Numbered from the stretch's first letter, positions 11,760-24,318 are shown. The stretch is 64,000 bases of DNA from Mesostigma viride (GCA_009746045.1 RPFO01000667.1:7383546-7447545), one strand, 5' to 3'. Notes: generated by a model from the sequence alone, not told the origin. A program made the numbers and translations.

Positions 11760-13660
11760 GTAGCAGATAAAATTCAAGTTAGAATACGAATGACCGACTT
11801 GGTACAATGCTTGAGAACACAGAGTGCTGAGAGCAATGAATTGCTTGCTTCATTAGAAAATAGGTTTATACCCTTTATCAACGTTCCTCTCACTGGCTGC
11901 GCCGCCAGTGACCGTTGGGTGCAGACCGTTGGCCCGAGGCCGCACGATGACAGGTAGCAGTCTCAGTAGTCACTGCATCGTGTGATCACAGATCAATGCA
12001 CGCTGCAGTACGGTCCCTATCTAGGATACTCTAGTACCGTCCAATGACAGGACACTACGTATACTGGGTACTGACATCTGTCACGTACCCTAGTACCCAA
12101 AGTACCTATCTAGGGAAACGTATGCGACTCGACTAGCATTCCTATCTGCATAGCCCACGTGGTATTTATATTCACATACCAACGTAGGTTTACAAGGCTT
12201 ATTCATACGTTGTATTCACAATGCCTTTGAGACTTAGTCTACAGCAAAGCATGGAGACTAACTAATATACTTTATTGTAGTATTGGGCCAATGGCTGTAC
12301 TTCACTAGTACTCGCCAATGGGATAACGCCACGTAGAATGTGTGGGCGTCTCCCAGGCCTCCAGGTCACCGGCTGGTCAAGGGCCGGTGTAGTCATGTCA
12401 AGAGGACTGAGCCGACTATCGGCCAATCATGTATGCGCATCTGCCTTGGTACCTCCTAGAGGATTCTAGAAGTATCTAACACGCGGCATGCACTGAACTA
12501 CATGGAATGCATGTCCACGTAGGATATTCAGCAAGACTGATGAAGGTGCCAAGCGCAACAGGTTCTTATGCGCAACGAAGACGAATTATGCAACAACAGC
12601 AATAACGTATGAGAACAATAACACCTTGAAATGGCCTTTTTTTTACATAAATTATGGCCCATGGCAAGTTTATTGTCAGATTGACCTAGGATTGGATCCC
12701 ACCACTCCCCGGGATGTGTCTGGCTAGTGGTGGAGTAGTTAAGTCAAAATGTTAAGTTTACATGGTACTCCCTGCTTAAGTTAACTCCAGATCCAAGGCC
12801 AAAACTGGCCACCTAAACCACTTGCACTTGCATAAAAACAATAGTTGACATCAGATTATGCTATAACTTTGCAGTGGTGATGAATAATAGTTGTTCTGAC
12901 CTTGTACAAAGTTCTACGCCATTTGGAGCCCTAGTTGGTGACAAATGCTAGCAAACTTTTGCTAGCATTTGTCATTAATGGCCATTTTAAATCAATATTT
13001 AACCCAAATAATGTCAGAATGCCACCAAAACTTATTGCCATCATGCCAGCACCTGACGAATGGTCTCAACAAGTCACGAGCAAAAATTCAGATCATGCAG
13101 AGCCCAAAATGGTGACATTTGCCAGCAATTGTCAGCATTTTTTGCTTTTTTACTCATAATTTTAACAACATTAACCACCAAAACACTCTCCAAGCTGGGG
13201 CACATCATTTAAATCTTTGCAGGCAACTCAAGAATGACTAGTACAAACAGTGTGCAAAAACTTGGTGCACATGTGAATGCCTGAGTGGTGACCATTTGCT
13301 AGCAGAATCCATCATGTAAGGTAGGCATTGCCAGTATGCCACAAAGCTGTGATGTGCAGTGCATGTCCATATCAAGGAGACAACCAGCGCAGGCCAGAAA
13401 TATGTATACCCCATGACACCATGCCTCTAAACTACTTGGCACATTGCAAAATGGGAAGGAAAGGTGAACAATACATGCCACATCACTAACACAGCCATTT
13501 GAATGCTACCAACACGAACCATGCATGATATACACTACGTGTAATACATGTCGAGAATATGCCGAGCGAGCATATCAAGGTGCAGTGACCCCAACGCTGG
13601 CACATGTCACCTGGCATCCACGTATGCTCACATGATATGGCATTGGCATATCCCATGTCT
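11760..13660. other. Intergenic, AT-richer; contains a perfect palindrome
   Basis: No frame above 95 codons and no domain. The 12.6-13.3 kb part repeats words such as TTTGCTAGCA and holds the 34-bp palindrome described separately. Confidence 0.4.
12940..12973. repeat. Perfect 16-bp inverted repeat, 2-nt spacer
   Basis: GACAAATGCTAGCAAA, then CT, then its exact reverse complement. Such a near-continuous palindrome can extrude as a hairpin. Related but imperfect words occur at ~13110 and ~13287. Confidence 0.85.
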
Positions 13661-14880
13661 CCATCTCTTGCACTTTGTGCGCACCAAGCCACCCATGCAG
13701 TCGCCCACCCATGCAGCCACCTGGCCACCCACCCACACAACTGCTCACACACTCGCGCGCCCGTGCACCTAGACAGCCACCTGTCCTCCCACCCAGTGAC
13801 CCACCCACCAAGCCAGCCGCGCACGTGCTAATACCCAACTTATATAACCATGCGTGCACCTAGGCACCCAACCACCTTACACCTACCAACCCACTTGGAC
13901 ATCCACCCACCCACCAAGGCACCTGCGCAACCCACACACCAACTAGGTAATAAGGAGGCAATTTCCCCCATGCATCCAATGAGCCATGCAACCACCCAAC
14001 CATCCAACCACCCAACCACCTAAACACCCAGCCAGCTGGCCCCATATGCACCCGTCCGGCCACCCACAGTTGACCCACCCACGCACTTACCCACTCAACC
14101 ACTCACTGCCCCCACACCCTTATACCCAGTGACCCACCCACTGACCCACCCACACATGCATTTTCTCAGCCAGCACCCCGACACCTACCTCACCCCAAAC
14201 CTGCACAGCCCTTCACCCGCGATAGGTGAGTCGGTCCCAACCATAAACCCATCCACGCATCCATATCTGTGCGCCCACCCGTCCATCTACCCGTCCCTTC
14301 GCCCACCCACCCACATCTAGTCATCTACACATCCACCAGCCACCAACCACCAATGGCCCACCCACCAACCCACCCACACACACACATCCCTAACCAACCA
14401 ACCACCAACCCACCACCCTCAAAACCGTGCAGTTGTTTCACTCATGCATCCAACAAAACACCCACTTCAAAGTCCCCAAAGCCTATCATCACCCAGCCAC
14501 CTGGCCATCTGCCAATAACCGACCGCCTTTGCACTCAACCACCATGACCAGCCAGCCAGCCACCCACCCTCTCCAACTGCCTGTGCTCCCACCTACGCAG
14601 CCAGCCATTTACCAAGGCATCCACCTATAAGCCAGCCACCTGCCATTGAACCCACCCACGCCTAGGCATCCCTTGAAGCATCTATAGCCCAAGCCTCCCA
14701 CCCAAGGCTCTCTGGGCAATCAAACAACCAAACAACCAATCACCCAGCTACACAACCACCTAACCACCTAACCACTCAACAACACAATCACCGAACCAAC
14801 TAACTACCCAACACCCACACCAGCCAGGCATGTGCCCGCCTCGCATGCCCTCACCATTGCAACACCCCGTACACGCCCCG
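13660..14880. repeat. Degenerate CCA/CCAC-rich low-complexity tract
   Basis: More than 1 kb of plus-strand sequence built from CCAACCACCCACCCA-like words with no fixed period. It gives Pro/Thr/His-rich open frames in several frames, which is an artefact of composition. It probably derives from old tetranucleotide satellites related to the GGTT arrays at 42.6 and 50.5 kb (same words on the opposite strand). Confidence 0.7.
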
Positions 14881-16189
14881 CTCACCTAGCCAGCCACACA
14901 CCCAGCCAGTCTCCTGCTCAACTCACGCATGAAGGCAACATCAGCCATGCATGGCCTCACCTTGCACCACTTGCATTGCCTGGGTAATTTGCATGAGACA
15001 GCTTCCATCTCATTGTCAGCAACTGAAAAGGCTCTTTCTTCACAGTAATGAATAAGCAACAACGTTGGAAACGCTCTCCCACTCCTCTTCCTCTTTAAAA
15101 CAGTCTTTAAATCAGAAAGACAAGGGCAAATATCTGGACAAGGTGGCAATAACCACTGCACCATGCTCTTGAGAAAGTATTAACAATCCAGCTTTCTACC
15201 CTTTCAGAAGCTGCCTTGCGTTAGCAACGATTCTGGGCCCTCTGGCTCGCTCACCTCGCTTAATCTGCGCTTCTTTATGGCAGCCGGGATATGCGAAGCT
15301 TGAGCCGAGCGTGTCGTGGCGAGGTCGTCTGCCCGACTCATCACATCTCGCAACCGCACTGCCGACTAATAAAAACGATGCCCCCCTTTGCCTTTTGTAT
15401 CTGGCGTCAAAAGAACAATGAACTCGCTTGGAAAACACTGTCGCAAACAGCTTCCTACAGGCATTATAAGAAATTTTCGCAGCTTTTACCGCACTTACTG
15501 CACATCCGGAAGACCATTAGCGGCCTTAGCGCGGAACCTTGGGCACACCATATCCTCTGGTGGCTTACTGCCGCAGGCTGGCAGTATAGGAAGGTCGGGC
15601 ATAGCCTAAAGAGCTGATTATCTGACGACAAAGATATGCATTGCATGAAGCAAGAAACAGACGGATTTCGCACCCCCATATTTATTCACGTCAATGCCGG
15701 ACAATTAAAAGCGAAACTCAAAAAACGACATCACTAACGTTTTCGGGAATATTATAACGAACAAGCCGAGCTCTCGTGCCGGGATTTTCGTTTCCTCCCG
15801 TATCCAGGACCTGGAGACACGTACCACCGAGAAATCCGGTTTTCGCAAAAAACTGGTCCCCTGTGAAAAAAACTTTTTGTCCCGTTCAATGCCCGCGTCG
15901 CAATCACAGCGTATATAAGTCCAAAATTATTCCATGGATTAACCGTGATGTAAGCTTCGTTTTGACACCTCGAGCGGCTGCAATGACGCAAGTTTCAGAA
16001 CGCTAGCTCATGCTCGGCCGCCATGGGTGTTTTCGTCGTTTTTGTCAGTCGTGGCGCGGGAAAAATCTAGATCTCGGACGAATTCCGGACAATAATTTAT
16101 GTAAAAATTTGGCGGGTTCGCGGTGTTGTGAAAGAGAACGTTCATTCCATGCTTTCTGATTTACATCGCATTCCATTTATTTGCAACTC
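14880..16189. other. No confident gene; upstream flank of the 16-kb ORF
   Basis: Short frames only; nothing with domain support. Confidence 0.35.
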
Positions 16190-17194
16190 CTACCAGGGCT
16201 GAGACGCCACTTCGTGTCGCGGAGGGTCCCAGTGAGACGGGCATTCTGGTGCCGGCGGAGCCCGTGGTACGCCTTGAGGCGCTCGTGGCAGCGGTACAAT
16301 CGGGGCAAGACCTGCTGCAGCGGTTGTTGGTCCAGCAGGGTCGTCCAGGCGATCACTCCGCCGCCACGTCCGTGGGCTATGATGCTGCATCCAGAGCTCC
16401 TGGGTCTTCGTATGAAGAATGGTCAATGGGGGATTTCATGCGGACGGTGCCGGGCAGGGTGGTGAGGTATGGTGGGCCGGGGCCACGTACGGAAAAGCTG
16501 TGTGTGCTATTCGAGGGACCTCCGTCTCTCCAGGCCCCTCCTGGCACGCATGCACATGCCCGAGCCTCTGGTATCTCACGCGGGCCCTTGGTGTGCGGTG
16601 GATCGCGGGGCCTACTGGGAGCAAGTGGAAATAACCTTCTTCCCTCAGATTCCGCTGCCACTACCGCAACCAGCCGTCCCTCATCTTCCTCTCGCTGCGG
16701 GGCACATCGTGCGGTTTGGCTCGGAAGATTGGTGGGATTGGAGATATTACGTGGATGGGGTTGGACACACGGTGGCGCCTCCCAAAGTGGCCCCAGCGGA
16801 TGGGCGCCCTTTTCTGGACTGGACGGTGCCCGACTTCGCGGGGGCTCTGAAGACGACATTCGACGATGATCACGTGCGCACGGAGGTTTTTAAGATGGGG
16901 GTGGACTTCTTTAGCGTTCACCGCTGTGGGGTGGTGGATAAGTCGGCATTGACTCTAATATTCACCCACCCCCAGTACTTCGCCGGGGTTCTGGCCATGT
17001 GGCCCCCGGGTACGTGGGTGGAGCTCTCCAGGGTGGGCCGACAGAAGGTGTCACCTTACCAGGTGGCCTTTGAGTGGGATCTGCGCTCGCACCCCGGTAG
17101 TATGATCCAGAGTATGACTCCCATGGGGCGTCAGGCCCTTACCGCGGCCCAGCAGCAGCAGCAGCAGCGGCGTGCCACCAGCGGCGGACGCTAA
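16190..17194 (+). pseudogene. Retroelement-like ORF with one frameshift
   Basis: A first frame (from about 16190, first ATG-like start 16249) encodes a helical N-terminus (LEALVAAVQSGQDLLQRLL) followed by SYEEWSMGDFMRTVPG. About 16480-16600 the coding signal moves to the next frame, which runs to TAA 17194 (FGSEDWWDWRYYVDGVG, WTVPDFAGALKTTFDDD, FAGVLAMWPPGTWVEL) and ends with a run of six Gln from a CAG microsatellite. It is not a known domain to me; the layout (helical N-terminus, globular aromatic-rich core, Gln/Arg tail) suggests a capsid or nucleoprotein-like ORF of a retroelement. It could be a diverged host gene with an intron in place of the frameshift. Confidence 0.4.
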
Positions 17195-18007
17195 TAAGGT
17201 GGTTGTGAAAGTTTTGTGACGGATAGCGGAATGATCCGGTCACCAGGTTCCATGCTACTACGTCAGGGTTGGTCCTTTGTATCGACCTCTAGAGGAACTG
17301 GTATTACTATAACCCGCGGGTGAACCGGGGTTGGGACATAGTACTCTTATAGTAGCGTAGCTTTACTTGTTTCCTTTCTATCTTTTGTACGGTAGGGACT
17401 ACCGACCCCCGTGGGGGGGGAGGAGTGTTACGTGCCGGCCCTTTTGGACGGACGTAAGAATGGAATCAACTACTAAGGCAATTAGGCCTGTTGTAACAGT
17501 TTGTATGGACTACGGTTATTGTGTGAATTGGACTAGTTATTTTGGTCCTAGGATGACCTTTTAGGGGCCGGTGCAGTGGCGCCGCGCCAGTTCTGGGTTT
17601 GTCTGTAGTTCTATGCGTGGATCCTGTAGTTGAGGGTCGATGTCGGCCCGGATCCTACGTGGAATGAATGACTCGGATTGCTCTAGAAGAATTGGCGTTG
17701 TATCTGCGCCGCAACCGACCTAGGTTAAATTAGTCCAAGGACGAGAGTCTCGTCCTCTTGGTTTGATGAATGCGAAGACGCCTTCACATTGAGCCTGGGG
17801 CAATTATCCATTTTTTGTAATTGGTATTGCTAGCCAATATAAGTGTGTACAATTAGCTTGGCATCACGCCGCGGTGCCAGATATCTCACGACTCACGTCG
17901 TGAAGCGCAATCTACATTAGGCCACCTTGAATTAATCCTAATTCCGGCAAGGAGGATCTTTCGCTACGTAGCCCAGGATAGGTGTGTCTGGGCTGGCACG
18001 TAACACG
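17195..18007. other. No recognised feature
   Basis: Downstream flank of the 16-kb ORF; no frame above 65 codons and no repeat recognised. Confidence 0.4.
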
Positions 18008-18204
18008 CCGGTACCGTCCAGGGACCAACACAAAGGACCATCAAAAGGGCACTCCGCATGTAAGTCCCAAAAAGTCAAGTCAGGCCAGGAATCATTACAC
18101 TTTGGCCGTACAGCCATTTACACTTGACGCTGAACTCCAAGCAAGTTCACGTCCACTTGGATACATATGTAACATTATCCACGATGTCAGAAAATACTGA
18201 TACA
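18008..18204 (-). mobile_element. LTR fragment (start of a 3' LTR) preceded by poly-purine tract
   Basis: This segment aligns by eye with 35945-36132 (shared GTACCGTCCAGG, CAAAGGACCATCAAAAGG, GTCAGAAAATACTG). On the minus strand it begins TGTATCAG directly after a run of 11 G (poly-C at 18207-18217), which fits a polypurine tract followed by the TG of an LTR. The rest of the LTR to the left is not recognisable. Confidence 0.55.
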
Positions 18205-18206
18205 TT

Positions 18207-21050
18207 CCCCCCCCCCCCAAGAACAGAGCTACCAGCTCTGCCAAACAGACCAGTCGCATGACTGCCAGCATCCCCACAGGCCTCAAGTCTCCGCCAACAT
18301 GGCATCATCGACCCTGCAAGGATCTGAGTCTATGGACAAAGGAAATGGTCTGCAAATCACAGGCTGGCCGCATGACCCAAGTTATCCCTCCACGCTTAAG
18401 TCTCGACCACAAAGGCGTCATCAACCCTCTTGGGAACTGAGTTCATGGGCAAGACTCACAGGGCCTGAACACAGAACACACAGGCTATCTGGGGAGGAAG
18501 TTGTCACACTACCACAAAACTCCATAACACAGAAATAACACAAAATAAAACCCAAGACTCAAAACCAACTACTGTCTTCTCCTGGGACTTCAGCCACTGA
18601 GAGAAAAGACTGAATGGTACTGGTCTCATCTTTAATTAACTCCTACCAAAGAAAAGACCCTAGCACTCTGCAGGTTTATTGCCATTATTGTCATCACAAC
18701 TGGTATCAACCAAGGCAGGTGAAAGGAACAACCGCCTTAAAGCTGAAGACTCAAAAAGTGTGAAAACAGGACTGGAACTGGAACTGGAACTGGAACTGGA
18801 ACTGGAACTGGAACTGGAACTGGAACTGGAACTGGAACTGGAACTGGAACTGGAACTGGAACTGGAACTGGAACTGGAACTGGAACTGGAACTGGAACTG
18901 GAACTGGAACTGGAACTGGAACTGGAACTGGAACTGGAACTGGAACTGGAACTTGAACTGGAACTGGAACTGGAACTGGAACTGGAACTGGAAATAGCAG
19001 ATCTGCTTCCAGCAGATCTAGAATTGGAAAAAGAACTGGAACTGGATCTGCTGGTACAGGAAGTGTCTTCTAAAGAAAGGCAAGTATGGCCTCAAAAGAC
19101 TGATAGGCAGAGAATGAGGAACCACAGTGTTGAGATGGCTCACTCATGGATCTGCAACGCCCATTACAGTAAGCATCATAACAGATTTTCTCTGCCTATC
19201 CCACTAACTGAGCAAAGACTCGGTGCCATGCATATCTGCACATCCCAAACTATATCCATAGACAGTATGTAGACTGCACCAAGTCCACGCGTCCAAGAAG
19301 ACAAGGTCTCCCACAACTGGATCAGTGCAAGCATGTAGTAATAACTGATCTCCAAAATCTGGCCACCCCATGCAGATTCTCCAACCCATCCAAATCGCCA
19401 GACTCCAGATTAATTCTCCATCCCATGCAAATCTGGCCACTCCAGATTCTCCATCCAAGGTCCACATTCTGGATTGCAGGTCAAACACTGGATTGGCTCA
19501 AAGAAGGAAAACTGCAGTGCAGGAAGACGTCTCTGGATGTCAACCACTGGAAGCATATACTTGTTGACCAAAGCATTCTGACCACAATTGTCATGTAGCC
19601 CCATAGGCCCAGAACTGGAAGACAGAAAATGTCCTATTAACCTAGGCTCTCCGTCAGGTGTCCATAGCAAGTCTGCCATGAAAAAGGCACTGGTCACCAT
19701 GCAGGACAGGATGGGATCTATGAGGTAACAAAAGAAGAAACTGAAAATCCCTATCAGTTTCACAGGCAAATAGTGATGTCCATCTGCCATAATAGACCTC
19801 ATAGTCGATCTCCTCCCCTTGAAGACAAGACTCACTGGGCTAGGGTGAGGGAAAGCCTGCAGCCACATCTCCACCCACAAACAAGTGGCCCTAAATGAAC
19901 AAGGCACACGCATCAGTCTCTCTCAACTGGATTGGTGAGAGCAACCAACAGTCTTGGAACGACTCAGGTCACCCAAGACCGCTACCATAAAGGCTCAATG
20001 CATCACTCAGTGCCAAGTGTTAGTGACACCTTAGACAAATGCTATTCAGCACATCATTGATAATGCAGAGCCATGGTCCATGCAATTACGCGACAGCTGG
20101 TCAACTGGAGACAACCAGCACGTAAGCGTATTAATTCATCTGGCCGCCTCTGGTTAACTCGGGAAACTCAACCAGAAGGCACTGGCCAAACAGAGGTACT
20201 GTCTCTGCATGGTGAACTGGATACCACCAGCAGACAAACTCTTTCCCAAATCTGCCACTGATTAACTGGATGCAATCAGCAGGCATACTGCCAACAATCT
20301 GCCAACGGCGTGGTCACAGGAAGTACAGTCATGGGTTAGTCACAGCTAGCTAGGAAGGGGGTGGGGCCAGCCACCCCTGTCATTGAAGGTGTAGGGGTGA
20401 GGGCATCTCGAACCCACAAGACAACAAGGTGGCAGGTTCCGGCCTCCATAAGATGTTCCTGTGAGACCACACAACATGGATTAACCGCAGCCTGGGTTGC
20501 AGATTGATGTCAAGCAGCGGGTAAGGCTGATGACGAGGTCAACACAAAGAGAGCTCATAGCTCTCAACAACAGTATCACAACCCATCATTATTAGGTACA
20601 AGAATTGTCCATTGATCCAGAACGCTATCGTACTGTGGGGCAGCTCAAGGGCGGACTGAAGGGGTCAGTCAGCACAGATAAATACTCAAGAGCTCGAGCA
20701 AGACCCCTTGCATCATGTACAACTGAAGGTGAGTGGGTAGGCACTCAGGGTACAGATGCTAGCATACTGTTGTACGGAAAAATCAATCAGAGAGAGGCTC
20801 TCGATCAGGCAGACATGAGAGGATACCACAAAGTCCACTCATGGAAGGCAGCGAGATAGACAGAGAAATGAACAGAGGTGAGAGGTGAGATCTTCCCAAG
20901 ACAAGGATTAGCAAGCAAGGAAAGATCAGAAGAGGGTCAGAGGACAGTGACGATAACAAAGGCAAGCAAGTGACAAGCTGTGAGGAGTTAGAGCAACAAA
21001 AGTCACCGGTAAACTCCACACTTAATTAATGAATGCTCGTCTGCATCCCT
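18207..21050 (-). mobile_element. Decayed internal region of an LTR retrotransposon
   Basis: Lying upstream (minus-strand sense) of the LTR fragment, this stretch has no intact gene. A minus-strand block at about 19,740-19,913 resembles 28,920-29,100 inside the complete LTR element: both encode EMWL followed some 15-20 residues later by GRRS, in a Pro/Val-rich setting. This supports common descent of the two internal regions. The CTGGAA repeat lies inside it. Confidence 0.4.
18771..18993 (+). repeat. (CTGGAA)n hexanucleotide array, ~37 units
   Basis: Almost perfect repeat of ACTGGA with a single visible variant (CTTGAA near 18953), followed by a degenerate tail to ~19050. It yields an artefactual Leu-Glu open frame on the plus strand, not a supported gene. 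Confidence 0.95.
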
Positions 21051-21264
21051 GTTATGATTATTAGCCACAAAACGTCCTTGACACACCCTAGCAACTCTGT
21101 TCATGATGTCCACTGCTCCAAAAGATGCACACCATTAGGCCACTCCATAGGCCTTGCGAATACTCAAAGCTCTCATAATTAACTGTGAGAACCGAAGAAG
21201 GTGAGTACTCTAGGTATATGCACACAGTCTGTATATCTGGTGCACTGGAGTCACAGACCATGCA

Positions 21265-21385
<121 letters not shown>

Positions 21386-21861
21386 AAAACAGGGAATCAC
21401 ATGAGAAGTATGACTCCAAGTGTTTCTGACAATAATAAGAACTTCATCAGTAATAATTGTCAGCAGACAGCTAACAAGAAAGGCTTACACTCAGAGAAAG
21501 CCCAAGTGATTGAAGTCCAGGTCGAACTGAGGAAAAAGCATAAACTCAGCCATGGCGTACTGGCACAGCATTTATCCTCAGCAGGCAAGCTCTAATAACA
21601 CTGCAAACAACCAAAGCCACGTGGGGGTTCTGGTACATCCAACACTGGGACAGATGCTAGTGACTGCTTTCATGACTGAAAAACAACTGACAGTCACGCA
21701 TCTATCAACCAACTGTACATCTTTCCATAATAAGGCAACCAGGGGCAACTGTATAGACGTCATCCATGATAAGCACAACGTCTACACCATCCCAATGGCC
21801 ACAAGAAAGATGTAAACCTGAGTGACTGACGGAAGAGTTAGTTAGGCACTTGGAATCTACA

Positions 21862-22155
21862 GGCAGCCTTGGCAGGGTTAGGAGACAAACAAACTATTTT
21901 CTCCCAACAGGCAGCCCAGAACTGGTACAGAAAATACCGGCAGCCTTGGCAGGGTTAGGAGACAAACAAACTAAATTCTCCCAACAGGCAGCCCTAACTA
22001 GTATACTGCAGAATATAGGCAGCATTGGCAGGGTTAGGAGACAAACAAAGCTGGCGTCGCCCAACAGGCGACGTAAACCTAGAACTAAACAGTACACTCA
22101 GGCTGAACCTTGGCAGGGTCAGGAGACAAACAAGCTGTTTCTCCCAACAGGTGGC
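21862..22155. repeat. Tandem repeat of ~80-bp units, four copies
   Basis: Units start near 21862, 21939, 22018 and 22101, each with CTTGGCAGGGTTAGGAGACA and, about 20 bp on, CCCAACAGG. The spacing varies from 77 to 83 bp, so the copies have drifted. Confidence 0.85.
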
Positions 22156-22206
22156 CTATAATACTATATAATACTGAATGACCTAAATCAGATGATGACA
22201 GGGAGA

Positions 22207-22359
22207 AGTTAGGTTAAATAGTGCCGGAACCTTTTGCCGTCTGAGGCAAATCGGTCCGTCACACTATTTTGCCCGGAATAACCACTTCCGAGCACCCAAG
22301 TTCATTCGGCCGAATTAAGCCTTGGGCGGCAAAAGGTTCCGGCACTATTTAACCTAACT
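22207..22359. mobile_element. Foldback/MITE-type element, short copy
   Basis: AGTTAGGTTAAATAGTGCCG... at the left is matched by its reverse complement at the right end; the terminal inverted repeats exceed 30 bp. Relative to the copy at 22492-22697 it lacks most of the right inner arm, so it is an internal deletion derivative. No protein is encoded. Confidence 0.85.
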
Positions 22360-22491
22360 AAAACCTGTGCACCTTGGAAATCAGGGGTTCGAATCCTCAC
22401 TGAGACAGTTCCGGCGCATTTACATTTGCGTGCTCAGCGGCCCAGGAGGATGTCTCGGGCTCTTCGTCCCCCCTCCACGAGGCCAGGTTTT
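22360..22491. mobile_element. Small element with AAAACCTG/CAGGTTTT ends and tRNA-like B box
   Basis: Lies exactly between the two foldback elements. Its ends are inverted (AAAACCTG at 22360, CAGGTTTT at 22484). It contains GGTTCGAATCC at 22385-22395, the RNA polymerase III B box (T-loop) consensus, but no A box or cloverleaf could be found, so it is not called a tRNA gene. Confidence 0.5.
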
Positions 22492-22697
22492 AGTTAGGTT
22501 AAATAGTGCCGGAACCTTTTGCCGCCTGAGGCAAATCGGTCCGTCACACTATTTTGCCTGGAATAACCACTTCCGAGCACCCAAGTTAATTCGGCCGAAT
22601 GAACTTGGGTGCTCGGAAGTGGTTATTCCGGGCAAAATAGTGTGACGGACCGATTTGCTTCAGGCGGCAAAAGGTTCCGGCACTATTTAACCTAACT
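22492..22697. mobile_element. Foldback/MITE-type element, full palindrome
   Basis: 206 bp that are inverted-repeat almost end to end: AGTTAGGTTAAATAG... on the left, ...CTATTTAACCTAACT on the right, with the arms also complementary through CCACTTCCGAGCACCCAAGTT. Only a few mismatches are seen. Non-coding; must be mobilised, if at all, by an enzyme from elsewhere. Confidence 0.9.
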
Positions 22698-23304
22698 GGA
22701 GACTGTGTTAGTGGCTCCCCTAAGCAGCAGGTCTTAACCAAGACACGGGGTGACAGAAGTCAACACGTAACAGCCCACGTGTCTAGGACAAGCCGGCTGT
22801 AAAACTATGACTAAAGCTGATTGCTAAAAGGCTCTATTGCCAACCTGAGTCATCAAGGGCAGACGTAAAGTACGTCCTATGCAGCGAACTTGATGACCAT
22901 ACTCCTTATGGGATCCAGCGAACAAGCATCCTTTCTAAGTACTAAAAAAATAAGAAAAGGAAAGACTTGACACTGCCCATTACAATGTTCTCAGCAGTGA
23001 TAGAACAAAATAGCTAGTTCACGCAATCAAGGCACCTATGTGGTGTGCAAGACCGGAGAACATGGCAGGGATGCACCCAAGGAGGCGCTGCAGAAGGATG
23101 CACTCAAAAGAGGCACCGCAGGAACTAAACTACCTGCAGCTGCAGGATGTCTATGCAACTGAAGAGGTGCACGTCATGCTATCTATATAGAGTACACATC
23201 TACATAGGCAAGGCAAGCCATAAATGCAATAGAGCACACCATATCTATATAGATAATACAAGTGCAAGTGGTCTATGCCACTAAAGGGGTGCACGTCATA
23301 CTAT

Positions 23305-23957
23305 TAAATTAAATTAAATTATAACATGCCTCCGTTGGGAGATCATGTAGCACATATTCCGTGGTGGATGGGTGGGGTGGAGGAAGCCGCGTAATCGAAC
23401 TAACCTACCTAACTCTAAGCTATCTAGTCTAGAAAAATCCTAACTACCCTACTCATCAAAACGCCGCCGCCGCTTGGGGGGAGGTGGCTTGCCCACAGGG
23501 GCTGGCGTGTGAGCCTTGACAATCTTCTGCCACCGCGTCTTGTTCTGCATGGCAGTCCAAAGAAGGGAGAGAGAGTGGATGCGGTGTTCAAACTGGGCTG
23601 GGACCACTAGGTCGTCCAGCAACATCTGGATGTAGTTCGTGACATGTTTCACTACCCTTTTGGGGATGCCCTTGGGGCCAGGCCAGGTCAGAATATGCCG
23701 CCCTGGCTGGCCAAGCCGCTGGGGGCCTGCCAGACCAAGGGCGGTGTCGACCTGGCTGGTGCGAGCAAGGTGTCCTACAAATGCTATCCTACGCTGTCTA
23801 ATCTCGTCTGAAATACGAGGCATATGCCCTGATACAAAGACTCTAATGACGGGCGCTTGGAAAACCCTACGTTCAGGACCTGTCGGAGCATCCTGTAAAC
23901 CGGCCGTGCCGTCTAGCTTAGCTGCCAGTGTTGGCGTGAGTGTCCACGCCTCGGCGC
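23305..23957 (-). mobile_element. 5'-truncated LINE with TTAAA-repeat tail
   Basis: Minus-strand element whose tail is (TTTAA)n at 23305-23321. CATACTAT occurs on both sides (23297-23304 and 23958-23965), a probable 8-bp target duplication that partly overlaps element sequence. Its 3' end has a TCTCCCAACGGAGG hairpin related to that of the 3.5-kb LINE. Confidence 0.75.
23449..23955 (-). pseudogene. LINE reverse transcriptase C-terminal fragment
   Basis: The open frame 23823-23449 encodes RRIAFVGHLARTSQVDT and GQPGRHILTWPGP, the C-terminal signature shared with the RTs at 3.7 and 36.6 kb, and ends in a basic tail (PPKRRRRFDE). Upstream, EAWTLTPTLAAKLDG is present in another frame, so there is one frameshift. 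The catalytic core is missing because of 5' truncation. Confidence 0.8.
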
Positions 23958-24039
23958 CATACTATCTATAGAGTGTAGTACACTATCACATCTACAGAGG
24001 CAAGCCAAGCCATAGATGCAATAGAGTACACCATCTATA

Positions 24040-24318
24040 GACCGCCTTCCCCACTCACGGGACAAGGCGGCTCCCCCACCAGTTCTGCTCACCTTCCCCT
24101 CCCGTGAGGACAAGCAGCGGTTCCTCTCTCGTCGCAAGCGGTTGCACGACCTCACCTGGACGCTGGACGACGACCTGACCCCCGCTCAGCAGCAGCAGCG
24201 ACGCGACCTGTGGCCGGAGTACCTCCGCCACAAGCAGGACCCCCAGAAGCCCAAGGTGTACTGGAGGGGCGGGAACCTGATGATCAACCACAAGATGTGG
24301 ACGCCCCCCGCGGGCTAG
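24040..24318 (+). pseudogene. LINE ORF1-type C-terminal domain, 5'-truncated
   Basis: About 92 codons ending at TAG 24318. The key stretch reads REDKQRFLSRRKRL, then DDDLTPAQQQQRRDLWPEYL, then VYWRGGNLMINHKMW. This resembles the C-terminal domain of LINE-1-type ORF1 nucleic-acid-binding proteins (DLTPE..RR..WP....A...G....R...L.I.G). It is not followed by an RT but directly by a 3' UTR and TTAA tail. The first residues derive partly from target sequence. Confidence 0.6.

Noticed and set aside
18679-19272. Long plus-strand frame with Leu-Glu repeats
   Set aside because: The frame is created by the CTGGAA array; no start context, domain or splice logic supports a protein, and it lies in decayed LTR-element sequence.
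22367-22400. tRNA gene
   Set aside because: Only the T-loop word is present; no A box, anticodon arm or acceptor pairing could be built upstream of it.
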